A stretch of 64,000 nucleotides of DNA, from the IMG/VR virus record IMGVR_UViG_3300017987_000001, positions 62,001-126,000 of that record. The stretch is one strand, 5' to 3'. The translations under genes and the position numbers were made by a program. This DNA comes from a virus. The notes below the pieces were generated by a model. The model saw only the letters and a program-made list of their open reading frames with translations, did not search any database and was not told the origin of the DNA. Of this stretch, positions 51,684 through 59,840 are shown piece after piece. Positions within the stretch are counted from its first letter, which is position 1; each line of letters starts with the position of its first letter.

Positions 51684-52625
51684 CTAGACTGTCGGCCGCG
51701 CCCACGTCGGAAGTTCAAGCGGCTTGCCCTCTTCCGCGTACGCGCGGAATGGATCGAACGAGGGGCGACGAGGAAGCCGCTGCGCCTGCATCGCGCGGGC
51801 CTTCTCGGCGCGCATGAGCCGCGCCATCCACAGGTCAGCCTCGAACTGCCGCAAGCGCTGCTGCAGCTGCGTCTGTGCATCGGCGACAGACGAGCCGCCC
51901 GGACCATACCGAATCCGATTGCCTACGTAGCGTAGGATATCAGGCAGGAACATCGCAGCGATACCGGCAAGCCCACCGCGCTTGAGCGACGATGCGAGCG
52001 GCTTCGAGCTGGCCACGGTCTTCGCGGCTGCACGCATACGCTCGGGAGAAACCTTCTTGAGCGCGGACTGCAACTGAGGTGTCATGGACTTCGTAGCCTG
52101 CGCGAGTCGGCGCTTACGCAGCCACGGCCCAACGACGGGGATACTGTAGAGTCGACTACCGCTTCCCAGTACGTTCGACAGCTCTTTCTTCGAGAGGCCG
52201 GTCTTCGGGTTCGTGAGTGCCTCAGCGAGCGACAGAGTCTTCTTCTTGCCCGCAGCAAGCGTCGGGAGATCGGCACCGCGCAGCGCACCGCTGACAGTCT
52301 CGGCGAGCTGCGACTGCGTCATGGGGGAGAGTGTGCTGTGCAGCCCCCACGGCGTCGTGCGATAACCGTACGCCGCGCCCATACCAGCACCGGCTGCGGC
52401 AAGTCCGGGCATCAGATACTCGCGCGGCGGGTTCTTCTGCGTCTCGCGAATGTACTGAATGCCTTGCGGGATCTCTTCCAAACCACGTCGCAGTCGCCGA
52501 TTCAGCTCGCGCTGCGCATCCTGCGACTGCGTGAGGCTCAGATCTTGCCCAGTCCACATACCGGTCTGGGCTTCCTTCTCCATGCCAAATCGCGCGGCGG
52601 TGAACTTGTCGCCAAGCTCGCTCAT
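51684..52625 (-). CDS. Head-module protein with K-x-A motif (313 aa)
   Basis: ATG at 52625 behind GAGGAG; 313 residues. The start MSELGDKFTAARFGMEKEAQ carries M-E-K-E-A at residues 15-19. A Gly/Ala-rich hydrophobic segment (LMPGLAAAGAGMGAAYGYR) and a later one (GGLAGIAAMFLPDILRYVG) suggest membrane contact. In between are a basic helix-rich part (KKVSPERMRAAAKTVASS) and a small polar domain. The C-terminus is Arg-rich and proline-containing. No family recognised; one of several similar proteins of this module, possibly internal head proteins ejected with DNA. Confidence 0.5.
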   Translation of the reverse strand: MSELGDKFTAARFGMEKEAQTGMWTGQDLSLTQSQDAQRELNRRLRRGLEEIPQGIQYIRETQKNPPREYLMPGLAAAGAGMGAAYGYRTTPWGLHSTLSPMTQSQLAETVSGALRGADLPTLAAGKKKTLSLAEALTNPKTGLSKKELSNVLGSGSRLYSIPVVGPWLRKRRLAQATKSMTPQLQSALKKVSPERMRAAAKTVASSKPLASSLKRGGLAGIAAMFLPDILRYVGNRIRYGPGGSSVADAQTQLQQRLRQFEADLWMARLMRAEKARAMQAQRLPRRPSFDPFRAYAEEGKPLELPTWARPTV

Positions 52626-52626
52626 C

Positions 52627-53604
52627 CTATACTCCTCGTCCACGCGAAATGGCGAGATCCATCATCCGTGCGATGTCTGGATCGTTCGCATACAGATCCA
52701 TAAGCGGATTGCCCTTGCCCTTCACGGGCCGCGCAATAACCTCTTGCAGGAACTTGCGCATACGCGCGATCTCCTCGCGATTGCCGCCGAAGCGTCCGGT
52801 GAGAAGACCAACCCGCTGCGAGAAGTCGAGCGCGGACATCTTGCCACGCGCGAAGTCGCGCTTCAGCTTCGCGAGTCCTTCGAGCTGCGGAGCCGCCTGT
52901 CGGTAGATGTTCAGTCGGTTGGAGATGCGACGACCGAGCGCGGCAAGCGCCATGCGCTGCTCTGGTGTGCGCAGCTGCCCCGCTTCAATGCGCTGAATCG
53001 CATGCTCAACTGCTGCCTTCATATCCACATCGGGCATGACAGCGCGCATCGTACGAAGCCCGCGCAACGCGGCAGAAGGACTGCGGCTCATCAGCTTCTT
53101 CGCCGTGCGCTCGCCCAAGCGTATGCGCCGCTTCCAGCCCTTGCCGCTCGGCAGGACCGACTGCGTGAACTGCTGCACGAGTGACTGTTGCTCTTCCGGC
53201 GTGAAGCGACCGCGCCCAGCGAGAAGTGCTCCGAGTGCGCCTTCCGTCGCGCCCTCGAACACATCACCTTCACCGCTCACAAGTCGTCCGAGTGCGCCTT
53301 GGACCCCCGACTCATACGCCTTGCCGAGCTGCAGTCCGCGCTGAATCGGATTGGCGAGCGCATAGGCTGCCGTCGCGCCGGTGCCAAGACCACCCTTGAG
53401 CGCACCCGCAAGTGTGCCCGAAAGGATATCGCCGCCAGTAAGAAGCGCCTTACCGGCTCCGAGACCAGCGCCAGCCAACCCGCCAACGCCGCCGAGCCCG
53501 AGTGACTTCAAAAGCAGGTTCGGATCGACCTGCGGATCGAACTCGATGTCTTTCGCGTGTGTTGGCTCCGGAGGAAGCGTACCCGGAACAGGCTTCTCGG
53601 GCAT
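52627..53604 (-). CDS. Glycine-rich head-module protein (325 aa)
   Basis: A 325-residue protein. After a polar N-terminus (PEPTHAKDIEFDPQVDPNLL) comes a long Gly/Ala-rich hydrophobic region (about residues 35-90; SLGLGGVGGLAGAGLGAGKA, AGALKGGLGTGATAAYALAN) with many small-residue repeats. The remaining two thirds are helical and basic (WKRRIRLGERTAKKLMSR, RALGRRISNRLNIYRQ-like), ending DPDIARMMDLAISRGRGV. The stop is followed at once by the next gene's leader. It belongs to the glycine-zipper group of this region; function unknown. Confidence 0.5.
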   Translation of the reverse strand: MPEKPVPGTLPPEPTHAKDIEFDPQVDPNLLLKSLGLGGVGGLAGAGLGAGKALLTGGDILSGTLAGALKGGLGTGATAAYALANPIQRGLQLGKAYESGVQGALGRLVSGEGDVFEGATEGALGALLAGRGRFTPEEQQSLVQQFTQSVLPSGKGWKRRIRLGERTAKKLMSRSPSAALRGLRTMRAVMPDVDMKAAVEHAIQRIEAGQLRTPEQRMALAALGRRISNRLNIYRQAAPQLEGLAKLKRDFARGKMSALDFSQRVGLLTGRFGGNREEIARMRKFLQEVIARPVKGKGNPLMDLYANDPDIARMMDLAISRGRGV

Positions 53605-53606
53605 GA

Positions 53607-54077
53607 CTATTCCTTCTGATCAGGCATTGACACCAACGGAAGCTCTTCCGGTTCGGAGACTGACTTCAGGCCCTTCTCAACCTCGACGAGCTGATTGGCC
53701 TCGAACGGCTCCATCGCATCCTGCTGCTGCAGCAGCTTACGCAACTGCCCGCGCATCACAGCAGGCTGCACCGACGAGCGCGGTACGAGCTGTGAAACCT
53801 GATTGAACGCGTCGAGCACCTCGTCCGGATCGTACGTGCTGATCACCGGATCGTTCGCGAGGAAGTCGTTGAGCATCGCCTGCATCTTGATCCTGCGCAT
53901 CTCTGCGTCGTGCGTAGGGTCGAACAGCTCGCCGATCATCTTCTCTTCCGTCTCTTTTGGAGACGGAGGCTTCCCCGCCGTCAGCCGCTTCTTCAGCTCA
54001 CCGGCAACGCTGCCGATACCGACGAGGTCCATAATGCCTGCGTCCTTCTCGAAGAGATCATCTAGTTCGTTCGACAT
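53607..54077 (-). CDS. Head-module protein with LDDLF start (156 aa)
   Basis: A 156-residue protein whose start MSNELDDLFEKDAGIMDLVG combines an LDDLF segment with F-E-K-D-A (residues 9-13), the K-x-A motif. The same LDDLF-x-K segment ends the preceding gene product (DLDDLFVKE). The rest is helical (EMRRIKMQAMLNDFLAND, RGQLRKLLQQQDAMEP). Function unknown; repeated ends suggest a shared docking or processing signal. Confidence 0.5.
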   Translation of the reverse strand: MSNELDDLFEKDAGIMDLVGIGSVAGELKKRLTAGKPPSPKETEEKMIGELFDPTHDAEMRRIKMQAMLNDFLANDPVISTYDPDEVLDAFNQVSQLVPRSSVQPAVMRGQLRKLLQQQDAMEPFEANQLVEVEKGLKSVSEPEELPLVSMPDQKE

Positions 54078-54079
54078 GG

Positions 54080-55249
54080 TTATTCCTTGACGAACAGGTC
54101 ATCCAGATCGTGCGACTTCTTCTCGGAAGCGCCGCACATGCTGTGCGCTGCCGCGACTGCCTGATCCTGTGGCATGCCGTGGTCGCGATTCAGACTGATC
54201 TTCCGGCTGATGCAGTCATCAGTCGACTCGCCCTTACGCTTGTACTTCTTCTTCGCCGCCTTCGCCATGAGCGCGTTGTAGATCTGTCGCACATGCTCCT
54301 CGCGATTGTCCTCAACCAGCGCCGCTTCCTTCGCGTAGCCGTCGAGGCCGTAGCTGATCGCAGCGAGCACCGGTTGCGGCGGCAGACAGCTCAGGTTCAG
54401 CATGGCGTGCTGGTGCTTCACGTGATTGATCGCTGCCGCTTCCTTCAGCAATCGATCGATCTGCTGTGATAGGAAGACCGCCTCCGCGACCTTGTCGTAC
54501 GGCTCGGCCGTGTCATCGTAGAACATCTGCTGCGCGCCGAGATCTTCGTCCGCCGCGCGCTTGACGTGCAGCTTATCCTGTCCGAGGTTGCCGTGCTCGT
54601 AGACCATGTCCATCGCAATCTTACCGAGCGGGCCGAACGTTGCAACCGCGCGCTTCTCGACGAGCGCGAACGGCTCCTTGTTGCTCGTCGAGCGCCAGTA
54701 GGCAGCAGCCTTGTCGAGCGTATCGAAGAAGCGCATGTACACGTGGTGATACGCCTCAAGCGCCTGCTTGTGTAGCTTCTCGATCTTCTCGTGCTCCTGA
54801 ATCGCCGACTTGGCTGTCGCTTCAGGATCACGATCATACGCTGCTGCCTTCTTGTCGGTAAGCGGCGGGAGTTCCTCGACCTTCGCTTCCTTCGACATCT
54901 CCATGAAGTTGACGCGCTGGCCACCCTCGTAGAGAGGATTCAGCGCAGACGCGGCCTTCGTCGCGGGCGTCTCCGGCTCGGCCGGGTAGAGCGCGCCGAG
55001 GATGTTCTCGATGCTCGCGATCGGGAATGTGTCGGCCCGAGTGTCCTCATTCGCGTGCTTCAGGTGCGAGAGCGTCTTCGACACGTTGAACGCCTCGACC
55101 ATGCGCTTGATGATCTCGGGCTGGAACTCGTAGTCATTCGCGACCTTGGTGAGCGCGTCGTCAGGGGTCGAGCCGTCGTTGGCCATCTTCACGGCCTTTT
55201 CGAGAGCTTCAACGATCTTCTGCTCGGTTGCCTTGGGCATATCCTTCAT
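54080..55249 (-). CDS. Helical head-module protein with C-terminal Cys motif (389 aa)
   Basis: A 389-residue mainly helical protein. Short K-x-A-like segments recur along it (LTKVA, MSKEA, LVEKRA, LLKEA, YAKEA). Near the end DDCISRKISLNRDHGMPQDQ followed by AVAAAHSMCG (about residues 345-374) is a small motif with two Cys that I have seen at the C-termini or as separate domains in phage head genes ('C-I-x-x-K-I...Q-A-V-A-x-A-x-x-x-C'). It closes with HDLDDLFVKE. AAGGAG lies before the ATG, which overlaps the end of the preceding gene by four bases. Role unknown, head-associated. Confidence 0.5.
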   Translation of the reverse strand: MKDMPKATEQKIVEALEKAVKMANDGSTPDDALTKVANDYEFQPEIIKRMVEAFNVSKTLSHLKHANEDTRADTFPIASIENILGALYPAEPETPATKAASALNPLYEGGQRVNFMEMSKEAKVEELPPLTDKKAAAYDRDPEATAKSAIQEHEKIEKLHKQALEAYHHVYMRFFDTLDKAAAYWRSTSNKEPFALVEKRAVATFGPLGKIAMDMVYEHGNLGQDKLHVKRAADEDLGAQQMFYDDTAEPYDKVAEAVFLSQQIDRLLKEAAAINHVKHQHAMLNLSCLPPQPVLAAISYGLDGYAKEAALVEDNREEHVRQIYNALMAKAAKKKYKRKGESTDDCISRKISLNRDHGMPQDQAVAAAHSMCGASEKKSHDLDDLFVKE

Positions 55250-56100
55250 TGCTTGCTCTCCTTGCTGACCTCGACGGCTTCAGGCTTCACTTCTTCCTTC
55301 GGGCTGATAGCAAAAATGTTGGACGCATCCGGGAGCATCCTGCGATGCTCCACTGGTTCGATCCTGTCCGTCGTCTTGCGCACGGTGAGTGATACGGCTT
55401 CGAGCAGCGCCGAGATCGAGGCTTCAGCCTGATCCGCGCCGCGCAGGTTGTCGGACTCGGACTCCAGCCGCAGCAGGTCGAGACCCTTACCCATCAGGTC
55501 GACGCTGTTGAAGTTGTTCGGCTGAACCGCGAATGCCGCACTGCGCGCAACCTTGATCACCTGCTCGCGGAACGTGCGCACGATGAAGTCCATCGCCACG
55601 GGCGACACATCGCCGATCTCCCAAACGCTGCGGACTATGTCCCAGCCGCCCTCGTACGCAATCAACTTCCACATGAAGTCCGGATCGCTTGCACGCGCGC
55701 CAGCCGTGAATGCCGGGAGCAGCACGTTCGCCGTGATGCATCCCTTGTGTTCGAGCGCGTCGCGCACGTCGAAGAAGAGCTTCTCGTAGGTATTGAGCAC
55801 CTTGACCTCGGCGTTGAGGTACTCGGCCATGTCTTCGACCGACTGGTTCGCCATGACACCGGCCTCGAAGATCCAGCGCGAGCCAGCCACGTCTTCGAAC
55901 AAGCACTTCGCCTGATGCAGGTCCGGGTACTCGCCCGCCAACATCTCCTCGACACGCGGATCATCACGCCGATAGCGACGAAGGTAGCGCCACGCCCGCG
56001 TGACGAACGTGTCGTCACGCGACCGACGGGGTGGGAGCTTCTTCTCGATCAGCTCCTTCGCCCGCAGCCATCGCCATCGTGGTGATTGGTTGAGTTTCAT
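55246..56100 (-). CDS. HTH-like protein of head module (284 aa)
   Basis: A 284-residue protein, ATG overlapping the previous TGA (ATGA). Basic start (SPRWRWLRAKELIEKKLPPR), then FVTRAWRYLRRYRRDD. About residues 82-118 (ANQSVEDMAEYLNAEVKVLN, TYEKLFFDVRDALEHKG) resemble a helix-turn-helix unit in which an 'eeIAeyl...pevv..YE.lFFDVR' pattern is familiar from phage and bacterial proteins. The C-terminal 60 residues are polar and likely disordered. A DNA-binding role is plausible, for example in packaging or regulation, but I cannot call it a small terminase on this evidence. Confidence 0.5.
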   Translation of the reverse strand: MKLNQSPRWRWLRAKELIEKKLPPRRSRDDTFVTRAWRYLRRYRRDDPRVEEMLAGEYPDLHQAKCLFEDVAGSRWIFEAGVMANQSVEDMAEYLNAEVKVLNTYEKLFFDVRDALEHKGCITANVLLPAFTAGARASDPDFMWKLIAYEGGWDIVRSVWEIGDVSPVAMDFIVRTFREQVIKVARSAAFAVQPNNFNSVDLMGKGLDLLRLESESDNLRGADQAEASISALLEAVSLTVRKTTDRIEPVEHRRMLPDASNIFAISPKEEVKPEAVEVSKESKQ

Positions 56101-56297
56101 ACCTTCATAGCCGGACGCGTGATGAGGTCCGTCCTTTCGAAGTTCCGGCGACGGTGATTGCTGCGCATGCCGTCACGGCGCGGGATGAGCGCCGACGGCT
56201 CCTTGCTGAGCGGCTCCGCCGCACAGCCCAGTGCCGCTCGCTTGAGCAGCCCGAGCTGATATCCTATATCATAAGCTACGTTAGTCTCCACCGCCAC
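56097..56297 (-). CDS. Small protein with K-x-A motif (66 aa)
   Basis: A 66-residue protein; GTG at 56297 lies in the last codons of the preceding gene, and its TGA overlaps the next ATG. The start reads MAVETNVAYDIGYQLGLLKR then AALG, so L-L-K-R-A (17-21) repeats the motif of other head proteins; the preceding 'G-Y-x-x-G' resembles the start of the gene at 60545. The rest is basic (RRDGMRSNHRRRNFERTD). Its overlaps at both ends support it as real. Function unknown. Confidence 0.5.
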   Translation of the reverse strand: MAVETNVAYDIGYQLGLLKRAALGCAAEPLSKEPSALIPRRDGMRSNHRRRNFERTDLITRPAMKV

Positions 56298-57609
56298 CCC
56301 CCAGCAGCCGCTGAATCAGTGCGATCGCCAGAAGCGTGCCGAGCGTGAGACCGCCGCCTCCCACGAGCTTGCTGATCGTCGGATCGTCCGACCACTTACC
56401 GAGGGTCGACCGTGCACCTTCCCAGCCCATGCCACCGAGCAGGTCGCCCAGCCCGGACATGCCGGTGCTGCCGACATCGCCAAGGAAGCCGCCAAACTGC
56501 CCAAGATCGCCGAAGCCGGACCCACCTGCAGCGCGGGCGTTCATGATCTGCGCGACCTCGGGGCTGGCCATGGTCGTAGGCGCTGCGCCGCCCTCAAGCA
56601 GCTTGGAGAGTCCGTAGCCGCCTCCAAGAACGCCAGCGGCAGCGCCGCCGCCGTACTTCGCCTTCTGCCACGGCGTAAGCCCGCCCCACCACTGGGCAGC
56701 CCCTCCGGGCGCAGCTGCGGCCTGAAGCACGGCCTCAGGGACCGGCGCTCCAGCGATGGTTTGCAGCGTAGGGTCTGCTGTCCCCACGCGGGTAGCGGGA
56801 CCGCTAGGTCGCGCCTGCCGTCTGGTCACTTTGGGCGATTGAAACTTCCGCCTCGGCTTTGGCGTTGGCTTCGGCTTCGCTTTCCCGCCAAAGATGCGCG
56901 ACCAGCCCTCGCGAAACTTCTTGGTGCTACCCACCATCGCGCGTCCAGCAGCTTCCTTGGCCGTCTCGTTCTCGCTCGTCTTCGGCTCGGGCTTCTTCTC
57001 CGGAGCCTTCTTCGGCTTCTCGTCCGACGCGGATTCGAGCTTCTCGACACCCGGCTTCGTCGGCTTCTGTGTTTCCTTCGACTTCGTGTCGCGCGTCACG
57101 TCGTGGATGCCACCGATCTTGTTCAGCACGTTGCGCACGCTCGCCGTCGTCACCTTCGGAGGCGTCGCGGGAGCTGCCTTCGCGGGCGTCATCTTCGGCA
57201 TCGCCGCGAGGCCGCCCGGCGGACCCTTCGGAGTGGCCGTCGGCTTGGGTGCAGGCGGCTTCGGTACTGCCGGAGTCTTCGGAGCTGCCGCAGGAGCGGG
57301 CTGTGCGGGTTGCGCCGGAGGCACAGCGCCTGCGCTCATCTTCTCAAGTGCCTCATTGATAGCCGAGGCCGAGACGTTCAGCCGTCGTGGGGCGTTCGTG
57401 CTCAGGTTCAGCTGAGGGACCATGCCCTTGGTCGGGCCGCGTGCAGGAGGAGCGTTCTCAATAACGCGAGGGCGCCCGGGGCCGCGTACCGTACCGGCAA
57501 TCGCGGGCACCGACGTGTTCTTGGTCGCCGGAACGGTCGTCTTCGTAGCCTCATCCGCCTTCTTGGTGAAGGCATTGACGAGTACGCGACGTGCCTTAAT
57601 CAGATCCAT
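56281..57609 (-). CDS. Pro/Ala-rich head-module protein with glycine-rich end (442 aa)
   Basis: A 442-residue protein with ATG behind GAGGAGG. It begins MDLIKARRVLVNAFTKKADE, F-T-K-K-A at residues 14-18 being the recurring motif. Residues 20-280 are Pro/Ala/Lys-rich and likely disordered (PAQPAQPAPAAAPKTPAVPK, KAKPKPTPKPRRKFQSPK). The C-terminal 140 residues are Gly-rich and hydrophobic, with GGGAAAGVLGGGYGLSKLL, LGQFGGFLGDVGSTGMSGLG and a last helix (GLTLGTLLAIALIQRLLGG). Member of the glycine-zipper group. Disordered basic part plus membrane-like end would suit an internal head protein released with DNA, but this is inference. Confidence 0.5.
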   Translation of the reverse strand: MDLIKARRVLVNAFTKKADEATKTTVPATKNTSVPAIAGTVRGPGRPRVIENAPPARGPTKGMVPQLNLSTNAPRRLNVSASAINEALEKMSAGAVPPAQPAQPAPAAAPKTPAVPKPPAPKPTATPKGPPGGLAAMPKMTPAKAAPATPPKVTTASVRNVLNKIGGIHDVTRDTKSKETQKPTKPGVEKLESASDEKPKKAPEKKPEPKTSENETAKEAAGRAMVGSTKKFREGWSRIFGGKAKPKPTPKPRRKFQSPKVTRRQARPSGPATRVGTADPTLQTIAGAPVPEAVLQAAAAPGGAAQWWGGLTPWQKAKYGGGAAAGVLGGGYGLSKLLEGGAAPTTMASPEVAQIMNARAAGGSGFGDLGQFGGFLGDVGSTGMSGLGDLLGGMGWEGARSTLGKWSDDPTISKLVGGGGLTLGTLLAIALIQRLLGGGGGD

Positions 57610-57880
57610 CGTTTTCCTCCTCAGCGACAGCGGAGACCTTCGCGATCAGATCCATGAGAGGAACCTGATACTCCGGGTCATCCTCCAGCAGTTTACGCTC
57701 GTTCCGAACGTGATCGGCCAGCTCGGAGTAATCACGAAGCAGCTCATCTGCCGCTTCCGCCATGTGCCCCATGCACAGCCAGAAATGCTCCGGGTACCCC
57801 TGCTTCGACTCGTGCAGAAGGATCTCCGCCTGTGCGAGATGCTTCCGTGCGCAGTTCAGGCAACTCGGGCGCATAGTCAC
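57596..57880 (-). CDS. Small CxxC protein (94 aa)
   Basis: A 94-residue protein, GTG at 57880 overlapping the previous TAG by one base (ATG at 57874 is an alternative). It has SCLNCARKHLAQAEILLHES, then YPEHFWLCMGHMAEAADELL, and a helix to the end. CxxC with nearby Cys and His residues could bind zinc. 'C-x-x-C-x-x-K-H-L-x-x-A' at the start is, as I recall, a recurrent phage small-protein pattern, of unknown function. It overlaps the next gene by 14 bases. Confidence 0.55.
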   Translation of the reverse strand: MTMRPSCLNCARKHLAQAEILLHESKQGYPEHFWLCMGHMAEAADELLRDYSELADHVRNERKLLEDDPEYQVPLMDLIAKVSAVAEEENDGSD

Positions 57881-59358
57881 TAGAACCCTACCGTGGTCTC
57901 TGAACCCTTGTGCGCCTCAAGCAGCTCCTTCGTCAGATCTTCCGGCGATGCCTTCTCTACAGGCCCGCGCGTTGACTTCTCGCCCTTCTGCGCCGGGAAA
58001 TGCATCCCCTGCTGCTGCTCCAGTCGCTGATTGAGCTGCTTGATCAGCGCCTTCTGCTCCTCTGGCGTCATCGCGTTGATTTCGTCCATCGATGGCATTC
58101 CCGCCGATTCCGAGATGGACGTTTCTGCCTCCGCCTTTGGCGGCTTCTTCGGACCGGCAGGCTCATCGTGCTGCTTTGCCGCGCCCGGAGGTGCAACTGT
58201 CGCAGCCTCTGCAGCCTCGGCACGACCAGCGACCGACTCTTCTGCCGCTGGCGCTTCTTCCGGTGCCGCCTTCGGTGCTTCTTCCGCAGGAGCCTCACCA
58301 GCGCCCTCGCCCCTGCCCTTGAGGTAATCATAGAGACCATAGCCGCCCGCGCCAACACCAGCACCGGTCAGGATGCTGAGCAGGAAGTTGCGCTTCCGCT
58401 TTGCCGCCTGCTCGGGCGTCTCATCCTCACCGCCACCGAGCATGCCGGGAAGCCCGGCAAGAAGTCCAAGGCCGCCACCGAGTCCACCGCCGACCAGATA
58501 CGGTCGGATCTTCTGCAGCAGCCCGCTCCAGTCGAGCGCGCGCTTCACCATGCCGAGCTTCGCGCCGACATCGAACGCGGTCTTGGGGTCCATGTTGTGG
58601 CTCGCATTCTTCATGAGTTCACGAACGAGAATCGGGAGGCCGCCCATGGTGCCTGCGCCGAGCGCACCGCCACTCAACGCTGCGATAAGTGGCACGCCGT
58701 ACGACTGGAAGTTCGTCGGCGCGAGATCTTGGTAGAGCGCCTCTTGCCGCGCGGGGTCATCGGGATGCGAGAGCGCTGCCTGCCGTCGCGCGCGTGCCTT
58801 GTTCTCAGGAACACTGAGCGCGGTAAGGCCGCCCAGTCCACCCGCACCGAGAAGCGCACCAATGATCGTGCGGCTCGTATCATCCTCCAGCAGCTTACCG
58901 ATATCGAGAGCTTTCTTTTGCATAGGTACTCCAGCTGACTGAGACTTCCCAAACAACTCCGGCAGCTTCTCCATATGGAGGCGAAGATCCGTCTTGTCCC
59001 CGAAATCGGGAAGCTCTGGGACATTCGGAAGCGGGTACATCGGTCCCGTTCCCATCGACTCTCGGAAGCGCTTCACCCAGCTGAGATCCTTGAGCGGCTG
59101 CACTGCCTTGTCAAAGCCGCCACCGGCCAGATACCCACCGCCGATACCAAGCCCCGCCCCAGCAAGGATACCAGCAAGGTCACCGGCAGACATCTGATCA
59201 CCATGGAACTTCGCCATCTGCTCGGCGGCTTCCGGATTATCCCGGAGAATCTCCTTGATGCGTTCTCGATTCTGCTTGCGACGACGATGCACGAGATACG
59301 TCATCAGCCCAGCGCCGCCAACGCCGCCGAGAAGTGCTCCCAGATTCTCAGACTTCAT
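57880..59358 (-). CDS. Large glycine-zipper head-module protein (492 aa)
   Basis: A 492-residue protein with several Gly-rich hydrophobic segments: GALLGGVGGAGLMTYLVHRR (7-26), DLAGILAGAGLGIGGGYLAG (61-80), TIIGALLGAGGLGGLTALSV (about 164-183), and PYLVGGGLGGGLGLLAGLPG (about 293-312), then LSILTGAGVGAGGYGLYDYL. Between them are polar loops; M-Q-K-K-A and M-V-K-R-A occur at about 149 and 274. The C-terminal 140 residues are Ala/Glu/Pro-rich and disordered, ending GSETTVGF. Multiple glycine-zipper segments suggest an oligomeric membrane-inserting protein, e.g. part of a DNA-ejection conduit; no homolog known to me. Confidence 0.5.
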   Translation of the reverse strand: MKSENLGALLGGVGGAGLMTYLVHRRRKQNRERIKEILRDNPEAAEQMAKFHGDQMSAGDLAGILAGAGLGIGGGYLAGGGFDKAVQPLKDLSWVKRFRESMGTGPMYPLPNVPELPDFGDKTDLRLHMEKLPELFGKSQSAGVPMQKKALDIGKLLEDDTSRTIIGALLGAGGLGGLTALSVPENKARARRQAALSHPDDPARQEALYQDLAPTNFQSYGVPLIAALSGGALGAGTMGGLPILVRELMKNASHNMDPKTAFDVGAKLGMVKRALDWSGLLQKIRPYLVGGGLGGGLGLLAGLPGMLGGGEDETPEQAAKRKRNFLLSILTGAGVGAGGYGLYDYLKGRGEGAGEAPAEEAPKAAPEEAPAAEESVAGRAEAAEAATVAPPGAAKQHDEPAGPKKPPKAEAETSISESAGMPSMDEINAMTPEEQKALIKQLNQRLEQQQGMHFPAQKGEKSTRGPVEKASPEDLTKELLEAHKGSETTVGF

Positions 59359-59366
59359 GCGTATCT

Positions 59367-59382
59367 CCAGACAGGCAGGCAG
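59367..59382. repeat. Left arm of 16-bp inverted repeat around a small gene
   Basis: CCAGACAGGCAGGCAG here is the exact reverse complement of 59824-59839. The two arms lie in the short gaps on either side of the gene at 59389-59802. Confidence 0.75.
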
Positions 59383-59388
59383 TGCCTG

Positions 59389-59802
59389 TTATATCTTCTC
59401 GACCGTCTTACCGGCGTCGTTCATCACATACGCCGGAGACACAAAGGCTACAAGCTGCTCAGCGCCGTTCGCTTTGTGCAACACCGCAACATGAATCGGC
59501 TTGCGGAGCGCTCCGTGCGACTCGAAGATCTCACCCGCGTACAACGGGTCCACAAGCAGATCGTGCTTGTTATCCGGTCCTCCGATGTCCACCCCAAGCA
59601 GGATTGGTACACGCTTGGCTTTCGGCGGAGCGTTCGGATCATTCGACTGCGGTTCGTCCTGCTCCCATTCGTACAAGGCAAGCTGTGTGTTCGGGTCGCC
59701 GATCTCGCCAAAAACCCCGAGCCACATCTTGCCCAACTCGACCTTGTCCGACTCGTACATCACCCAACGGCTCGTGTTGTAGTCTACCGTCTTCAGAATC
59801 AT
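59389..59802 (-). CDS. Small protein of unknown function flanked by inverted repeats (137 aa)
   Basis: A 137-residue protein: MILKTVDYNTSRWVMYESDK, VELGKMWLGVFGEIGDPNTQ, a polar loop (QSNDPNAPPKAKRVP), then ILLGVDIGGPDNKHDLLVD and ALRKPIHVAVLHKANGAEQL. Predicted as a soluble mixed alpha/beta or beta domain without membrane segments or the K-x-A motif, unlike its neighbours. A perfect 16-bp inverted repeat flanks it, so it may be an inserted accessory gene. I do not recognise the family. Confidence 0.5.
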   Translation of the reverse strand: MILKTVDYNTSRWVMYESDKVELGKMWLGVFGEIGDPNTQLALYEWEQDEPQSNDPNAPPKAKRVPILLGVDIGGPDNKHDLLVDPLYAGEIFESHGALRKPIHVAVLHKANGAEQLVAFVSPAYVMNDAGKTVEKI

Positions 59803-59823
59803 GACTGCCTGCCTTCTATCTGT

Positions 59824-59839
59824 CTGCCTGCCTGTCTGG
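59824..59839. repeat. Right arm of 16-bp inverted repeat
   Basis: CTGCCTGCCTGTCTGG, exact reverse complement of 59367-59382, placed between the stop of the gene at 59841 and the ATG at 59802. A further CTGCCTGCC lies closer to the ATG. Confidence 0.75.
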
Positions 59840-59840
59840 A

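Noticed and set aside
55333-55352. Hairpin GGAGCAT/ATGCTCC inside the 284-aa gene
   Set aside because: It lies within coding sequence, has no U-run and no gene border nearby; probably chance.
59803-59839. Short CTGCCTG repeats as a CRISPR or microsatellite
   Set aside because: Only a few short units occur, without spacers; the significant pattern is the inverted repeat with 59367.
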